DNA from: Brachypodius melanocephalos
Taxonomy: Eukaryota > Chordata > Aves > Passeriformes > Pycnonotidae
Assembly (NCBI GenBank): GCA_013398615.1
Contig: VZSR01003807.1
Coordinates: 3,564,307-3,628,306 of the forward strand
Length of the DNA stretch: 64,000 nt
Reading direction: 5' to 3'
A program made the position numbers and the translations under genes. Of the stretch, positions 1-10,699 are shown piece after piece. The stretch's first letter is position 1, and each line of letters begins with the position of its first letter. The notes under the pieces are model-generated. The model made no database searches. It was not told the DNA's origin and saw only the letters and a list, made by a program, of their open reading frames with translations.

Positions 1-1570
1 AGGGATATTAAGCAGGAAGACTTGAGAGATAGACACAAGCTGGTTCTCAGTAGAAAGCTGGCTTCCCATCCTCAGTCAGTCACAGAAGAGAGGCTAGACA
101 CTCTGGCCTTCCTGACGATCATATCATGACCAAGAAAGTTCCTTTGATGGGTCCTTCTGAAATATAAATTAACTTAACCACTTCTGGGAAAACAAGAGAC
201 CTTCGGGTATTTTGACTGACACAGTCACAGAAAGTAAGGGTTCTATCGGTCTTAGCAAGTAGAGCAGCACAAGAGCAGTGCTGCTGACCTGTCAGTCCCT
301 TTTACCTGTGATTGAGCAGCCACAGGTTGGAACACCTCATGTCCACACCTGCATCTCCTCTCCCAGCACAGTGTCACCCAAGAGGAGCCCAGCTTGCGTG
401 CTGCAATCCTCTTTAACAGTATGAATCATCAAACCACAGTTACGTGGCCTGACCAGGAGGTGTGTTTCTTTCATCCAAACTAAAATTCTAGTGAGAGGCA
501 CCTTATGTGTCCTGGTCCTGCCTCCCAGGCTCCAGCTTTGCTTGCACTCTCCCTAAAGCCAAGTTCCTACATGTACCACCCTTCCCTAGCTGCAAGGTTG
601 AAGCCTTCACAGCCAACAAGGGAGCGGAGTGGTTGTATCTATGCTTTGAGGAGAACAAACCCCCCTAGCTAGATTCATTGGGACAAAGGGAAGCAAGTGA
701 AGTAGGGTCTCCCTCAGCTGTGCACTACAGTGGATGTGGACCCTGGTTCTGCACCGTGGCAGACTCCTCCAGCACACACAGCACCGAGAGAGCTGTGTGT
801 TGTGACAGTGGCTTTCCTGAAGTATTTGGCCTTAAACCTCTGTAAATGCCCTATACTTTGGATTTAAAGCTGCATTGAAAAAAGCCCTTTGCTGCAAGAT
901 TCAAGAGATTACCAGTTCTGCAGGGTAAACAATGGCTTCTATTTTGCTGCAAACTGATGTTCTTTTCTGGAAGTGGTTAACTCCAAAATGATGCAAATAC
1001 TACTGTCAGCCCCTTTGACTCTCCCTGCTGACAATCTTATCATTCAGCTAAAATCCCTCTCCCACAAACCCACACTGCCTCTCAAAGAGCCAAGAGTGCT
1101 TGTTATCCCCTTCCCAGCTGCCAAAACCCTCCAGCTGCCTTATAATTACCCCTGTAATGTGCTTCTGCATATCCAATACATAGATCTGCAGCACACTAAA
1201 ATTTAAGGACAACATAAAATAAAGAAACAACAAATTAAGGAGCACAAGGGGTGCTGAAGCAATGACATTGTTAATTTTTCTGTTTGCTTCGCTGATAACA
1301 GCTATTTTTGATCCAAAACTGCTGTACAATAAAGTGGCACACTTGAGCACAGCTGAATATCAGAGATTCATTGCTTAAGGTCAGGAGAAACCATTATGAT
1401 CATCAAACCTATTGCATAAGAGATCCATGGTACCACCCCAGTCATCTCTGAGGCTTGCCCGCAATTTTTTTCAGATTTGTAGGTTCATCTGTTAGAATGT
1501 CACCTAGTCTTGGCATAAAGACTGAAAGGTCGGTCTCGAGGGTTAACTAGGATACTAGGGTGTTAGAAAA
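1..1570. other. Unique non-coding DNA, no gene seen
   Basis: No recognisable coding exon, transposon or simple repeat. The largest open frames are about 100 codons, overlap on opposite strands and are not recognised. The segment around 1195-1370 is AT-rich (runs such as aaataaagaaac). It could be intron or intergenic DNA; the sequence does not decide. Confidence 0.7.
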
Positions 1571-1579
1571 GCCTTTTTT

Positions 1580-1700
1580 GGGAGGGTGAGGGGAGGGTTG
1601 GTTTTGGGTTTTGGGGGGTTTTTTTTGGTTTGGTTTGGTTTTTTGGTTTTTGGGAGGGGTTTTTTGTTTTTTTTTTTTGTTTTTTTGATTTGTTTGTTTG
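1580..1700 (+). repeat. G/T-rich low-complexity tract with G-quadruplex motif
   Basis: The + strand is almost pure G and T for about 120 bases. At 1580-1597 four G-runs of three or more are separated by loops of 1, 3 and 1 bases, which meets the canonical G-quadruplex pattern. Further G-runs follow at 1606-1608, 1613-1618, 1652-1654 and 1656-1659 among (TTTGG)-like and long T runs. Folding is inferred from the pattern only. The tract is a likely site of length variation and of polymerase slippage. Confidence 0.85.
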
Positions 1701-1719
1701 TTACGCTCATATAACATTT

Positions 1720-3085
1720 AGACCCTCTTTTTCTCCTCTGCATCTGTTTTGCCTCTGCGTCTAGCAGATTGTACATTTTCCCTAAATGGAAGTCCCCATT
1801 CAGAAATCTATTTCCTACTGCAGCACTGTTACCAAGCTGCCTTATAATTTCTGAATTACGTGAAGCAGATCACTCTGTAGTCTCCCATCACAGGGAGTGC
1901 TTTGTGGCCCTTGTACATTCTCACATATTCCCTCTATGTGCTTTCATTTAGCCAAGCTCACCTTGCAGTGTAAGGGTCTGTGCAGGAAGCGCTGTTCTGC
2001 CTCAAAAGTCATCAGAGGAGACAGTCCATGTCCTGGGTACTTGACTGCCCTTGGCAGTGGTGTGCTCTCATCTCTAAAAGCAGAAGAAATGTCCATGTCA
2101 CTCAGAGGTCTTGACCATTCTCTGATTATTTTCCCATAGCTTTTCTGGCAGGTGGGTCAGAGTGGCTGGGTGAATGAGGCAGCACCTTGCTGGTGGCAGG
2201 TGAAGAAGATATTTTGCATGTGAGGGTCACAGCTCGTGCTTGCCTCCAGCTATTACTAATAGGCAGTGTGAGCCTTGCCATCCCAGCTAGCCAGTGTGCA
2301 GGGCCAGCTGCCTGCCTGAATCACGCTGGCTTTTGCCAGTTGTTCAAGATATTTCCCCTTCCACATAGCTGTACAAAAGCAGGCCGAATGAGTGCAGCTT
2401 CCAGTGGATCTAGCAACACATCAGGAGCCTGCTCTTTGCACATATTTATTTTTGGCCCATCTGATCCTAGTGCCATGCACAGTGTGGACTGGGTGAAGGA
2501 ACGTGCAAAGATGGTAATTAACTGCAGAACAAAAAGCCAAAGCAACAACCGGAGCATGGCTCTGGGGTCTGGATGTCAGGTTGGTGAGGCATCTGAGAGG
2601 GGTTTCTATTTGCCAGGCCTGTTCACCCAACCCTTCTTGTAAAGCCATCTGGGAAAGCAGTATTTTATAAAACCTGAAAATGCAGAATGAGCCCCACAGA
2701 TATAGTGGGAAATGAGCCTCCATCTTTAGAGTTCCATGGATAAACACCAAGCAGCAGGTAGGTATTGCTGATTCAGCGACCCTTGCTGGGTTGCACTTGT
2801 TCTGCTACAGGACAGCATTAGAAGAGGCTGAGATATTTTGTTTTCACAGCTTTTTAACCTTTTCCTTCCCAAAACAGTGTTTGTATTTATTTTGGCACCT
2901 TGAATGTTTTGAAGAGAGGATCAATTTGAATTTGCTTAAGCATTTTCCCCCTTAATCCCATTAAGGCAGTCTCTAATTCTTTCCAGGGCTCCCTTCTGTG
3001 GAGCTATTTCCTCTTGGAATCATTTACTTTCTGTGGATTGGGGGAATTAATGAGGCAGATGCTGCTTTCATTCTCATCACTGTAA
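1720..3085. other. Unique non-coding DNA, no gene seen
   Basis: Nothing recognised. A 151-codon frame at 2187-2642 (+) is overlapped by 78- and 109-codon frames on the minus strand. It has a composition typical of stop-poor non-coding DNA and no signal peptide or domain that I recognise. Confidence 0.65.
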
Positions 3086-3094
3086 GCCCAAAAC

Positions 3095-3165
3095 AACTTC
3101 AGCAGTTTGCTGGCACAGGTCCAGGTTTTACTGGTGTAAATGAGGTCAGAAATTGGCTCACTGTG
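3095..3165 (+). repeat. Possible ancient sauropsid/amniote interspersed repeat fragment
   Basis: The segment contains tactggtgtaaatgaggtca followed by an agaaattggctca-type end. This resembles a short palindromic repeat widespread in reptile and bird genomes, with a 'ggtgtaaatgagatcagaa' style end. I recall the type but cannot assign a family name. Only one arm is visible, so this is a tentative call; chance similarity is possible. Confidence 0.3.
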
Positions 3166-3179
3166 CTTACTTTTGCTAA

Positions 3180-3840
3180 GAGATAAGGAGGTTACCAAAA
3201 ACAAGAAGTCTTGTGCAGTTTGGGAAAGTCCAGTTGGAAGAGGGTGAAGCTCATAATTTCATTAAAAGTCTGAGTTTCTGCATTTCCCCACTGAGAGGCT
3301 ATGCTGAGCACCACAGATATTCAGACAACACAGCACACTGGTAAGCAACCACTCAGGGAAATAAGGACAAAGATATTCCAGAATGTCAGAATTCTCTACA
3401 GGAGCAAATTGCAATGGCACAAACCTAAGTCACACTGAGGCAAAATTGAAAGTTAAGAAATATAGAGAAAGATCAATTGGCTGTGTCAGTCAATGTTCAG
3501 AGGTCTCACTGGGAAGGAGGAAGCAAACAGAAAAACTGAGATACATGCAGACAGCTCAGGGCTGACATCAAAGGTCAGCATGTGCTATGGTGGATAAAAT
3601 CAAGAAAGACATAGAAGAAACTAGCACAGGACAGGAAAGTGAGCAGGGAGGCCATAGATTGGTGGTCAGAGGAAGGCTGAGGAAGGCATAGGTCTGATGG
3701 CTTTGCAGCAGTGCCCCACACAAAGGTCAGCCCAGGCTGGGACCCTCCATGAACTCTCAGCAGCAGCAGGACAGGGCTCCTCACAGAGCAGCACCCTGCC
3801 TGGCTGCAGAAAGGGGAAACAAGAGGAGTGAGGCAGCTAC
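3180..3840. other. Unique non-coding DNA upstream of CR1 tract
   Basis: Purine-rich in places (about 3440-3700) with no recognised element or exon. It ends where CR1-like sequence becomes visible. Confidence 0.6.
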
Positions 3841-3844
3841 GGCC

Positions 3845-4985
3845 AGTCAGCTCTATTTCGGTTCCTGGAAATGCACTGGAACAAATAATTAAACAAATTA
3901 ATCATCAGCACCTAGGAAACAACCAGGAGAAAAGGAACAGTCAGTGCCGATTCGCCAGGAGCAAATCATGTCAAATCAGCCTAATTTAATCCTGCAACAG
4001 GTCTTGTGGATAGAGACAAAGCAGGATACTTCTTGTATCTTGATTTTGGTACATCTCTGGTACCATCTCATTTCATGTTACAAGAGGTAAATTTAAGGAA
4101 ACATGCCCTAGAGAAATTACCTTAAGTAAGGAGTGCAAAACAGGCTGGAAAAAACGTGCTCAGAAAGAAAATGTCTTTGTAAAAATACAAGAAAGAGTTG
4201 AGTGGGGTTCAACAGAGGTCCAGCCACTTGATTGTGAGATGGCGGGCACCCTTATCAGATATGCAGATGACACCAAGCTGAGAGGATCCACAAAGACCTG
4301 AAAGAGGATTAGAATCAGAAATCATCTTGGCATGTTAGAGAAAAGGTCTGAAAAAAAAGAGAGAAGCAGAGTTGTGCACAGAGGTAGGCATAGTCAGCTG
4401 CACAGGGACAAAATGAGAGACAGATGATTAGGCAGGTGTGGAGCAGTGCAGCAATGCAGGAACCTGAAATGAATAAAAAGTGCCATTTGTCATACACAAG
4501 GCAGTCACCGTATCAGTGCACTCAGAGAAAAGCTCTGCCTGTAAAATACACAGCTGTACCCTCAGTTTTACCCAGTGCTGCTACAGTACTTGTTCAGTTC
4601 AGGAAAATCTGGAAGGAAGTGGGATGAGTGGTCTAGAAAAGAGGAATTGGGAAGAAACACTTACTCATAGGGATGGTTTTCTCCAAAAAGAAGGAAACCA
4701 GTAGAGAGACAATACTGTTTCCAGAGAAGGAGGGAGTAAACATCCCTCAGGCAGTTCTCTATATCCATTGTGAGTGTGGTAAGAAACAAAGTGCCTGGAT
4801 TGCAACGAGAAAGGTTAAAGTTAGATGCTTGGCAAAGGGGAAGGCTAAGCAACACTAAACCCACCTGCCTGGCAAGGATATAAAACCTGTATCCCTGCCT
4901 GTGTTTAAAAGTAGGCTGGAAGCTTCTGGAATATTTCTGAAATCAGCCTCTTGAGGTCCCTTCTAGCCATGTTTTTCTCCAATTT
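3845..4985 (+). mobile_element. Ancient CR1 LINE, 3' half, heavily decayed
   Basis: The order of recognisable CR1 landmarks on the + strand is intact. A reverse-transcriptase segment lies near 3850-4085 (for example aacaaattaatcatcagc and gagcaaatcatgtcaaatc). The 'gcagatgacaccaagctg' segment (the ADDT-type RT motif region) is at about 4262-4279. A 'ttcagttcaggaaaatctgg' segment follows at about 4591. The 3' end is near 4920-4985, with cctcttgaggtcccttctag leading to a degraded terminal 'ttttgtgatgaat'. In a living CR1 this region encodes the RT C-terminus and the 3' UTR. Here stops and indels break every frame, so it is a fossil. It resembles older, non-chicken-specific CR1 subfamilies more than the copy at 61.7 kb. 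The boundaries are approximate. Confidence 0.85.
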
Positions 4986-5019
4986 TGTGATGAATGGTGT
5001 TAAATGAATATAAATTGCC

Positions 5020-5500
5020 TCACACGGGGACACTGACGTTCAGGCTTGGTGATGAATAGTGATTAGCGACAAAACTGTCAGCTTGTGGGGAGGCATCCAG
5101 TAGGGTTATTACTAGAAACTGGTGTTAACTCCAGTTTTATTTACCATCTTCATTAATGATCTAGAAAAAGCATTAGACAGTGTGTTTATTAAAACTGCAA
5201 TGGATACTACAGTGGGGAGGAGATGCAATCACCAGCCAGGAGCGGAAAATAACACAAAAGGACAAAAAAAGATATGTGGCATGGGGAGAAAATGACCTAG
5301 CTCAAAGGACACACAGAATAATATGTCTAGGAAAAAAGTAGTCCAAAATTAAGACACTCGATGGGAGAGGGAAACCCAAATGCAGTGAAACACTTTGCAG
5401 GGTTAGCATACAGGAAATTGAACAGGAGTTTACAATTTGTCAACAGAAAAAGTCTCAGTGTGGCTTTGGGCTGCATGACATACCCCAGGGCAGAGAGATA
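5020..5500 (+). mobile_element. Second ancient CR1 fragment, same orientation
   Basis: The segment around 5110-5215 (tttatttaccatcttcatta then atgatctagaaaaagcatta) corresponds to the CR1 RT stretch 'ctatttaacatcttcattaatgac(t)tggat'. It is followed near 5410-5490 by 'attgaacaggagtttacaat' and 'ggctttgggctgcatgac', which correspond to the downstream 'aatatgagccaacagtgtg...ctggggtgcatt' region. This part of CR1 is also represented in the copy just upstream, so this is a separate insertion or a duplication, not a continuation. No 3' terminus is visible. All frames are broken. Confidence 0.7.
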
Positions 5501-8500
5501 AGCAACTGTCTGATCGCTGTTGTGCAAGCTTTCTTTCTGGGTGCCTCCTGACCAGCGTGGCTGCCAGGCTGCAGGAGGGGCTGGGAAAACCAGCAAAAGT
5601 CATTGAAAGCTGAGAATATTGGCTCGTGGAGAGAGGATTGCATAGGTACTCTGTGGCAAAGCAACACCAGGCTCACGCTTCTGAGGTGTAGATAAGTACG
5701 TCAGGAAAGGTGCCCTTTTTATCAGGCATAATTACGACAGGAAAATTGGGCATTGTATGGGTATGAGATATGTTATACTAGCATTGCACATTTTGGTCGT
5801 CCACAAAGCAGTCTCAGTGACACTGTAGCCTCCTGGGGCTCGTCCACTGCTGGCTGCCAAGGTCCAGGCTAGCACTGAGCTGTGCAAGAGCTGAGGCATC
5901 ACCCCAGCACCTGCCTGTGGAGGAGACTCCTGGGAAGGGCTGTTTCTGCCAGGCAGTCGCCAAGAAAAGGATAATGTGCCCACATTGTGTGACCAGAGCC
6001 ACACTGCCATTCATTGATAACAGAGTTGCATAAGCAAATCAACACAATGAGCCATGTCGATTGGAGGAGGAGAAACCTGTGCTGCTCAGGGGGACAAATC
6101 AGTAGAGAAAGAGATGCTATTTTCAGGTTTCCAAAGAGGTATTACTAACAGAAAGAAAGCACAGATATAAAACTACTTGACAGAGTCCTTTAGAGAGAAG
6201 ATAAAGGTAAATGCTTTTCTAACTTGTGAATTTCAGCCTTTTCACTCTTTGTCCAGCTGGCTTTTGAGATGGAGGTCTGAGAGTGCAATGGTGTGTTTGT
6301 CTCAGCTGATACTGGAGCACACAGGCTTTGAACAATAAGGCTTTGTTCTTTTGCCAAATACAGCAATGCCTCTGCTGTTGCTTGGAGAAAAAAAAGAACA
6401 AACACATTAGGAAGTCACCGAAAATGAAATGATGGCTCACTTCAAGGCGTTCAGTAGCACACTGCAGAGATGAATGAGCTCTGCATGGCATGTGAGTCCA
6501 TGAGGAAGAGAGATCTTCAGAAAGACACCCCTTAGTTCCCACCACACTTGCAATATGGCAGAGGAGATGACCTTGTTGCCCACGGCTTTTGCGGGGACTG
6601 TGGGCATTGCCAGCAGAGCGCTGTGTGAGGGTGTACTTTGCCTTTGAGGAGCAGTGCCCACAAAGCAAATCTGGAAGCTCTTTCCAGCAGAGGACTTGAA
6701 ATGAAACTCAGCAGCGTGGCTGACAGGCCAACACTGCCAGCTGCGGGACCACAGTAAGGTGCAGGGCCACCAAAGCCTGCTGCTTGCCAAGGGCAAGGCA
6801 GCTCAGCTCCTGTCTCACAGCCCAGCAACAGGGACAGAGCAGGTGGGAAACGAGTTCACAAAGAAACTCAAGGGGGAAATAGGAAGGTGGAATAAGCACA
6901 GCGGTCCAGAAAAATAAATCCTCTGAACATACATCCTTGATTTTAACGGCGCCTCTAATAGCAGGGTGAGCCCAGCAGAGTTGGTTCTCTTCCAGAAAAT
7001 GCTCCCAGAAAATGTGGGACTCTGGCAAAGCCATTCCTTTCACTTGCTTAACAATGGGAACCGAGGGACCCCAGTACAAACACAACCAACATAAAGCCGA
7101 GCAGATGTTACCTTGAACTTGTCCTCAACTCATGAGGGAGAATTAAGTGATATGAAACCACTGGAGCAGCCCAGGTGGGAAAGATTACTTCACTTGGGTA
7201 TGAGCTCTTATTGGAGTTAGGGGAGAGAGCTTGTAGTTGTGTGTTATATGCTGGGACCAATTACACTGAAAAATGCAGAATACAGCGAAGGGGAGGTTTG
7301 GGGAATGAGAGCAGTGTAAAACTACATGGCTGTGTTAAAGCCCAGAAAAGAAGAGAGAGAGGCACAAAGACAGGAAGAAAACAAGGATAAAGTTGTGCAG
7401 GGTGTCTTAATACAGGATCCAGACAAGTTTCACATGAGCTCATCCAAATGCATCTCAGGCCAGGCCAGGCTTCTCAGGCCAGAAAATGTACAACAATCAC
7501 CCTGTGCCTGTGCTTGCAAGTGCTGGGAACAGCAAGAACAAAGGGTGGGCTCTTCAGCTCTCTAATTCTCCTCCTTATTTTGCAGAATTGCCACATGCTG
7601 AAATAGCAAATGATGTATGAAATGAAAAATCACTCCCCAACCAATGCATATAGATGATGCAGAGAGTATTTGGCCATTACTTCCTTGCAGTAATACTTAT
7701 CTGCATTAATGCCTCATTCAGAGGTAGCTGGAAATACCCAGAATGTGAGAGTAAGGGGATCGGAACAGAGACCAGGGAGAGAGGCAAAGCAGCCAGGCAG
7801 GCACTTAAGGAGGCAGATATAAAGCCTGTCCTGAATAAATCACAAACTCAGTTCTGACCCAGGTTATTAGCAACCACAAGGTAATATTCTAGGTCCCAAT
7901 GCTAACCAGTTATCTGTAAAGAGCAAATTCATTTAGTGGGCTTCAGAGGAGTCATTGCCATTTGGAGATGAATTTGAGACCAGTGAGGAACAGGCTGGTG
8001 GCCCCAGGCCAGCAACTGGCAGGGAGGTGTTTTCCTGGTGAGAGAAGCCCTCCCAGCTGGCATGGCAATGGGGCGTGGGAGCCAGCCCAGCCATGAATGA
8101 GGACAGAGGCTGGGAGGTTCTCCCTGTGACAAGCCCAGGCAGAGGCACATCACCAGGGCTTGCACCAAGGAGAACCATGGGCAGCCCCAGCTCTCCAGTT
8201 TGCAATCTCCATGCAAAGGACTGAGTCCCATAAGATGCTGATCAAGCACAGCATCACTGTTTAGCAGACAGCGTTTAGTACCGCTGACTCACTGATGTTT
8301 GCACGTAGGATTACATTTGGATGTGCCTTCCTGAAACTAGGAGGGGGGATGTGCACCCAGCTCTTATGTTGCACCTCTTGCAAGCACCTCTATCCTTGCA
8401 CAGGAATCTCACCCAACGAGATGGACCCAACAGAAAAAGTCAGTAGAAAAACCAAAAAATATGCACTCAGTCAAAGACATAGTTGGGCTCAATGTTGGCA

Positions 8501-10185
8501 AAAAAGGCTGTGGAAGAGCTCAGCACAAATTATGAGGTAAGAGCAAAATACCTTGCACTTTAACAGCTAGAAACCAAGGGATCATAGAATCCTATGAGAT
8601 GCATTTGAGGTGTTCCCTTTGCCTCCTCTTACTCACATTTTACCTCCCCACCATCAAAAAAAGAAAGTGGAAACTGCTGATGACTACTTTGGTCCTCCTA
8701 AAACTTCTTTGGCTTTGACTTAACATTTCAGTCTGGGTCCAACTTGACCTTCAGATAACATGGAGTCAAGAGGAATTGCAAATATTCATCCAAGGACAGG
8801 TTTTGGCTCTCTGCCTAGTATCTGAAGGCACTTTGTGTTGTCTCTGAGTGATAACACGTTTACAGGACACCAAAATATATTTCAAGATAACACCAATGAT
8901 GTGATCCACAGAAATTTAGCTATGAGAAATGTTGATGGGAAGGTCTGTAAAACTAATCTATTGGAAGTATTGGCTAGCTTGGTGGGATTCACTAGCATGC
9001 AAGTCTGGGATGATGCTGCTGAATTTGGAATTAGCCCTCCCTGCTGTTAACCTCACTGACCTTCTGGCTACCTTGTGGTCAGTTCCACAGCCTTTTAGGA
9101 AATCCTTCGGCTGATGATTTGGCATATGCTGTTGGTGGGCAGGATATCTGCTATTTAAAGAAGAAATTTAACTGTAAAGGAGCCTCAGGTGAAGATTCTA
9201 CCTTTATGTGTGTTTTCCAAGTTATGCACGTGGGTGACACAATTGTGTGGGATACACATCCAAAACTTACTAGCACAATTACTCTGATAGCTCTGCAGAA
9301 GTACTGTGGACCAGCATGACTGTCCATAAGAGTCAGCAGAAACCTCTAGGAGCAAATTCAAACTTTTCACAAAATCAGTGCTGAAAAGAATTCATGTCTG
9401 ATTGGCTAAAATCACCTGGCAAGAATACCTGACTACAAAAGGGCCAAAAAGTCTTAGACTAGATTAATTAGTATCTGTACAGACAGCATGGTACACCAAA
9501 AATGTGTTTAATTAGCTTGAATCTTCAGCATTAAACCACTTATGTAATGTGGAGACTCCTAATCAAGCCTTTTTTAGAAAAAATACCATTGTAAAACATG
9601 TGATTTTTTTTCTGTAACAAGATGATGAAAACCATGGAGACTACTTGGACTGTATCTCCACACCTTTTCCTCAGAAAATACCCACATGCTTGACTCTGGG
9701 AATGTTTTTACATAAACACAAAAAGAAAATAACTTTCACAGGTTCCATAAGTACTAGAAATTATGAAGTCTCTTCCACACCCAAAATAGGACTTCCAAAT
9801 TTCACTGGCAGTCCGTGAATGGACAGCTTGTTAAAAGAAAATTGGACAATAAAACAGTAGCATTTGATTCAGCCCTCGCCTTTCCAAAAGGTTCTAAAAT
9901 ATTCTTAGCCCAGTATTTTCCTTGCAGGTTAATAGGAGATGATTTGGACATAGTTCAGTTGAAACAGAGCATCACACATGGCCAACCCTTTGACTCGGGG
10001 CAGTCTGAAGCCTGGAAGGGGGCTGTGCATTCGGGAGGGCCTGAAGTGGTTGCTCACCCTCCCTGCAAAGCAAAGGAGAGCTCTTGTGTGACACCCTCCT
10101 GGCTGTCCCTGACTGCTGGCTTGGGACGTGCCTTTGGGATGCAGAGCCCACTCATCAGACAAGTGCCAGCAGCATCTGGAGGCAG
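5500..10185. other. Unique non-coding DNA, no gene seen
   Basis: Nothing recognised over 4.7 kb. Open frames of 90-149 codons cluster at 6.2-7.1 kb on the minus strand in overlapping frames, as expected in moderately GC-rich non-coding sequence. None has a recognisable domain. A weak atcatagaatcctatga motif at about 8582-8598 recalls a CR1 terminus on the minus strand, but the flanks do not continue the match. Confidence 0.65.
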
Positions 10186-10230
10186 CACACACACACACAC
10201 CCACACCCCCCCACACACAGCACACACACC
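10186..10230 (+). repeat. (CA)n microsatellite with C-run interruption
   Basis: CA dinucleotides run from 10186, are interrupted by a C-run near 10205-10212, and continue to about 10230. This is a compound imperfect microsatellite and is likely polymorphic. Confidence 0.95.
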
Positions 10231-10234
10231 ATCT

Positions 10235-10598
10235 TGCTTGCTGTTTAAGTTTGAAATGCCTGGGTTGCTAATAATATACTTAAATGAGGTGTCCAATGGC
10301 CACTGGCTGACTAAAAAATATGAGTGAGAACTTATTTATTTATTCTGCCTCCTGCAGCTCTTTTTTTCTAAGAGCTACCATGCTCCAGCAGTGAGGAGAA
10401 ACCAGGAGTTTTGGCAGTGGGCAGGGAGGGGTCTCTTTATCTAGGAAAACAGAGCAACTTTAATTCAGATGGAACATTTTGATGCACCAGCCTGGAGGCA
10501 GAATGTGGATGCTCCTTGGTGCAGGGCACCCACGGCTGTGCAGACCTGTGCCTCTCTCATGCTCTACCCTTGTGTTGCCACTGCTTTTCTAGGAATCA
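10235..10598. other. Unique non-coding DNA
   Basis: No exon or element recognised. The segment contains tttatttatttattctgcct around 10333, a short ATTT-rich stretch. Confidence 0.6.
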
Positions 10599-10697
10599 TG
10601 CCAGCCACTGGCAAGACTGTGGGAGTGGCAGGCTCCTGTAGCCTGCATGCCTGCCACTGGCAAGGGTGTGGGAGCAGGCAGGCTACTGTAGCCACCA
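10599..10697 (+). repeat. Two-copy 49-bp tandem duplication
   Basis: Unit 1 starts at 10599 and unit 2 at 10648. Both contain gccactggcaag, then tgtgggag, then ggcaggct and ctgtagcc, with a handful of substitutions between them. The high similarity in otherwise unique sequence points to a local tandem duplication. No coding role is evident. Confidence 0.9.
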
Positions 10698-10699
10698 CC

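Noticed and set aside
8582..8598. CR1 terminus on the minus strand (atcatagaatcctatga)
   Set aside because: Only the octamer-like ending is present. The adjoining sequence does not continue into the CR1 3' UTR.
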